From contig NZ_JAAGPD010000001.1 of NCBI RefSeq assembly GCF_017104565.1, positions 868,001 to 932,000 on the forward strand: a stretch of 64,000 nt of DNA, written 5' to 3'. Under the pieces are notes generated by a model. The model searched no databases, had not been told where the DNA came from, and saw only the letters and a program-made list of their open reading frames with translations. The DNA is from Paraburkholderia sp. Tr-20389 (GTDB lineage Bacteria; Pseudomonadota; Gammaproteobacteria; Burkholderiales; Burkholderiaceae). Numbering within the stretch: the stretch's first letter is position 1; every line of letters starts with the position of its first letter. Position numbers and translations under genes: made by a program. Shown here in pieces: positions 61,830 to 64,000 of this stretch.

Positions 61830-63224
61830 ATGAGTGACGCAGCAGGCGTGGCACAGCAAGGCGAGCGGATCGCGTTGCTGAAAGTGTTGGGGCCGATTCA
61901 CGTGTGGGCGCTCGGCGTCGGCATCGTGCTGGTCGGGGAATTCATGGGCTGGAACTTCTCGGTCGCGAAAGGCGGCGCATATGGATCGCTGATCGCGTGC
62001 TGGATCATCGGTCTGCTCTATACGTGCGTCGCGATGATCGATTCGGAAGTGACGTCGACCGTCGCCGCAGCGGGCGGCCAGTACACACAGGCCAAGCACA
62101 TCATCGGACCGCTGATGGCGTTCAACGTGGGCCTCTATCTGGTGATGGCCTACACGATGCTGGAAGCCGCCGACGCGCTGGTGGTCGGCGATCTGATCAA
62201 GGCGGTGGCCATCGACTCGGGCTACGCGAATTTCGACTCGCGTCCCTTTACGCTGGTCACGATCGCCTTTCTCGCGCTGTTGAATTATCGCGGCGTATTC
62301 GTGACGCTCACAGTCAACTTCGTGATCACGGCTGTCGCGTTCATCGCGATCGTCGTGCTGTTTCTCGGCGTCGCGCCGTGGCATCCAGGGCAGACACTCA
62401 TTCATCGCGAACTGCTCACGCAACTGCCATATGGATGGCTCGGCGTGGTCGCTGCGTTGCAGTTCGGCATGTGGTACTACCTCGGCATCGAAGGCACCTG
62501 TCAGGCCGCCGAAGAGGTTCGCTCGGCGGGCCGCTCCATTCCGCTCGGCACGATGTGCGGGATGATCACGCTGCTCGTTGCGGCGGCGATGACCTGGTAC
62601 GTCGCGACCGGCCTGATGCCGTGGGAATATCTCGGCCAGGCGGTGACGCCGCTGTACGACGCTGCCCGTCTGTCCGGCAGCAAGAGTTTGCAGACGCTGC
62701 TTTTCGTGGGCACGCTGTTCTCGGCGGTGGCCTCAGCGAACGGCTGCATCAACGATGCATCGCGCGCATGGTTCTCGATGTCTCGCGACCGCTATATGCC
62801 GATGTGGTTCGGCGCAGTGCATCCGCGTTACCGCACGCCTTATCGCGCGATCATCTTTCTCGTGCCGATCGCCATTTCGTTCGCGTTCACCGGGCTGCTC
62901 GATCAGGTAATCACGTTCTCGATCCTCTCGGGCCTGCTTGGCTACACGTTCATGTCGATCAACATCATCAAGTTTCGCCGCCAATGGCCGCTCGGCAGCA
63001 TCAATCGCGGCTACATCCATCCGTTCCACCCCATCCCCGCGATCGTGCTGGCAGTGCTGTGCACCGCGACATACTTTGCGACGTATCTCGGCTACGGCAC
63101 GTCGCTGCTGTCGATCATGGCCTTCTACATCATGGCGTCGATCTGGTTCGCGCTGCATCGATACAAATACGTGAAGCGCGGCGATCAGTTCACGATGGAC
63201 TGGCCACGTCCGAAGCATTATTGA
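61830..63224 (+). CDS. APC-family amino acid/amine permease (ethanolamine-permease-like)
   Basis: 464 residues, about 12 transmembrane helices. LGPIHVWALGVGIVLVGEFMGWNFSVAKGG is the APC helix-1 region, GGQYTQAKHIIG follows in helix 3 and YYLGIEGTCQAAEEVRSAGRSIP matches the E-x-x-N/E-P-region loop of the family. The sequence is closest in style to ethanolamine/amino-acid permeases, but substrate is not proven. AAGGAGCAGCTC precedes ATG. Flanked by small membrane proteins on both sides. Confidence 0.9.
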   Translation: MSDAAGVAQQGERIALLKVLGPIHVWALGVGIVLVGEFMGWNFSVAKGGAYGSLIACWIIGLLYTCVAMIDSEVTSTVAAAGGQYTQAKHIIGPLMAFNVGLYLVMAYTMLEAADALVVGDLIKAVAIDSGYANFDSRPFTLVTIAFLALLNYRGVFVTLTVNFVITAVAFIAIVVLFLGVAPWHPGQTLIHRELLTQLPYGWLGVVAALQFGMWYYLGIEGTCQAAEEVRSAGRSIPLGTMCGMITLLVAAAMTWYVATGLMPWEYLGQAVTPLYDAARLSGSKSLQTLLFVGTLFSAVASANGCINDASRAWFSMSRDRYMPMWFGAVHPRYRTPYRAIIFLVPIAISFAFTGLLDQVITFSILSGLLGYTFMSINIIKFRRQWPLGSINRGYIHPFHPIPAIVLAVLCTATYFATYLGYGTSLLSIMAFYIMASIWFALHRYKYVKRGDQFTMDWPRPKHY

Positions 63225-63241
63225 CGCGAGGCGCGCCCGAC

Positions 63242-63919
63242 ATGCAATCAGCGGGAATCGTACTGGCGGCCCTCTTCGTGACCGCGCTGGTCCTGATGCA
63301 CCGGCGCGATCGCCATGCCTTGAGAGCGGAGCGGGGCAAGCTGTTCGATGCGTGCCTTGCGCTGTTCGAACGCCATCGCGTCACTCAGGATTCCGTCGCG
63401 TGGCCTGTGCTTGCCGGGACGTATGGCGGATATGAAGTGCACATCGCGCCACTCGTCGACGACGTCGTGTTTCGCAAGGTGCCGTCGCTATGGTTGCTGG
63501 TCACGGTGAAACGCGCTCTGCCGATAACGGGTACCGTCGACATGCTCGCGCGCGCGCAGAACACCGAGTTCTATTCGCCCGCCGATGGTTTGCCCGTTCG
63601 CGTCGCGACGCCGCACGAATGGCCGCGCCAGATGACGATCAAGGCCGACAGGCCCGCTGCCGATCTTCCGCTTGCCGCGCTCGATCCTCACGTGCGGGCG
63701 TTCTTTGCCGACCCTCGCGCGAAGGAAATGCTCGTGACGCGCCAGGGTGTGAGGATGGTGTATCAGGCACACGGCGCGGACCGCAGCGAATATCTCGTGT
63801 TACGACGCGCCGTGTTTCGCGACGCACGCTTGCCGGCGGCGCTCGTCGGCTCGCTGCTCGATCAGGCCCTGCAGGTATGTTCCGCTGTGATGAAGGGAGG
63901 CGTTCATGGGCAAGCTTAA
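63242..63919 (+). CDS. Membrane-anchored hypothetical protein
   Basis: 225 residues. One N-terminal hydrophobic helix (SAGIVLAALFVTALVLM) and a positively charged cytoplasmic flank, then a globular alpha/beta domain (WPVLAGTYGGYEVHIAPLV, LWLLVTVKRALPITGTVDML). No domain is recognised. It begins 17 bases after the permease stop and its end overlaps the next gene. Confidence 0.75.
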   Translation: MQSAGIVLAALFVTALVLMHRRDRHALRAERGKLFDACLALFERHRVTQDSVAWPVLAGTYGGYEVHIAPLVDDVVFRKVPSLWLLVTVKRALPITGTVDMLARAQNTEFYSPADGLPVRVATPHEWPRQMTIKADRPAADLPLAALDPHVRAFFADPRAKEMLVTRQGVRMVYQAHGADRSEYLVLRRAVFRDARLPAALVGSLLDQALQVCSAVMKGGVHGQA

Positions 63920-64000
63920 GGCGGCACGGCCGGTGCATCCGTACATTGTTCTGGCAGCCGCAGTCCTGCTGCCATGTGCGGGACAGGTGCTCAACCGCAT
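63906..64000 (+). CDS. Membrane protein, N-terminal part (cut by window edge)
   Basis: The ATG at 63906 overlaps the previous gene by 14 bases. About 31 residues are visible: a basic start MGKLKAARPVHPY followed by a hydrophobic stretch IVLAAAVLLPCAGQVL. It resembles the opening of small polytopic membrane proteins, but no family can be given from this part. Confidence 0.55.
   Translation, partial: MGKLKAARPVHPYIVLAAAVLLPCAGQVLNR

Noticed and set aside
61904-63919. A 671-codon frame spanning the permease and the following gene
   Set aside because: Out of frame through the permease; only the last 225 residues (from 63242) are real.
1-64000. tRNA genes, CRISPR arrays, prophage or integrative-element ends
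   Set aside because: No cloverleaf-like sequence, regular direct-repeat array, integrase or att-like repeat was found on reading both strands by eye; a covariance-model scan could still find one.

Overview
The window is a high-GC chromosomal segment that looks like Paraburkholderia or Caballeronia (Burkholderiaceae). The codon use, the GntR/LysR/AraC regulators, the DUF4148 and porin_4 proteins and the glcDEF and hipBA layouts all fit. This assignment is inference, because there is no rRNA gene in the window. I found no tRNA, CRISPR array, prophage or intact insertion sequence. About 57 genes are supported, two of them cut by the window edges, plus one 46-residue gene.

Layout. 1-10 kb: start of a membrane sensor, a GNAT acetyltransferase, 3-hydroxybutyryl-CoA dehydrogenase, small conserved proteins, a leucine-rich-repeat protein kinase, a secondary carboxylate/amino-acid symporter with a periplasmic binding protein, and a Vgb-like beta-propeller. 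10-12 kb: a REP-transposase relative that has lost its catalytic residues, and alr. 12-34 kb: a large catabolic region (below). 34-42 kb: SDR/AraC pair, a sugar-acid dehydratase with its MFS carrier, a LysR gene and a Tat-exported glycoside-hydrolase-like protein. 43-48 kb: Lrp-type regulator diverging from ornithine cyclodeaminase and CtlX, then a methyltransferase and an alpha/beta hydrolase. 48-53 kb: glycolate oxidase glcDEF with a divergent GntR regulator. 53-59 kb: aspartate operon (LysR, symporter, tandem racemase-like protein, aspartase). 59-60.5 kb: hipBA. 60.8-64 kb: an APC permease embedded among small membrane proteins of unknown role.

The main discovery candidate is the 12-34 kb region. 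It carries a seven-gene operon (two 4,5-dihydroxyphthalate-decarboxylase-like proteins, a LigJ-type 4-oxalomesaconate hydratase, a LigI-like amidohydrolase, an HpcH/HpaI aldolase, a ThDP-dependent enzyme and an MFS carrier). It also has a second operon (Tct binding protein, second amidohydrolase, TctA-TctB fusion, carboxymuconolactone-decarboxylase-like protein), a porin, a Tat-exported binding protein, another MFS carrier, an aldehyde dehydrogenase and two nearly identical LysR regulators. Six upstream regions in it share an ungapped ~43-bp element: a TTAACC-N4-GGTTAA-like dyad, 16 bp, then YTCAATRGAC. In five cases it lies 117-139 bp before a start codon, always in the same orientation to the gene. 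One copy sits between a LysR gene and its divergent neighbour. This looks like one regulon, probably run by the LysR pair, for uptake and breakdown of an unidentified aromatic-derived or unsaturated polycarboxylate. No ring-cleaving dioxygenase is present.
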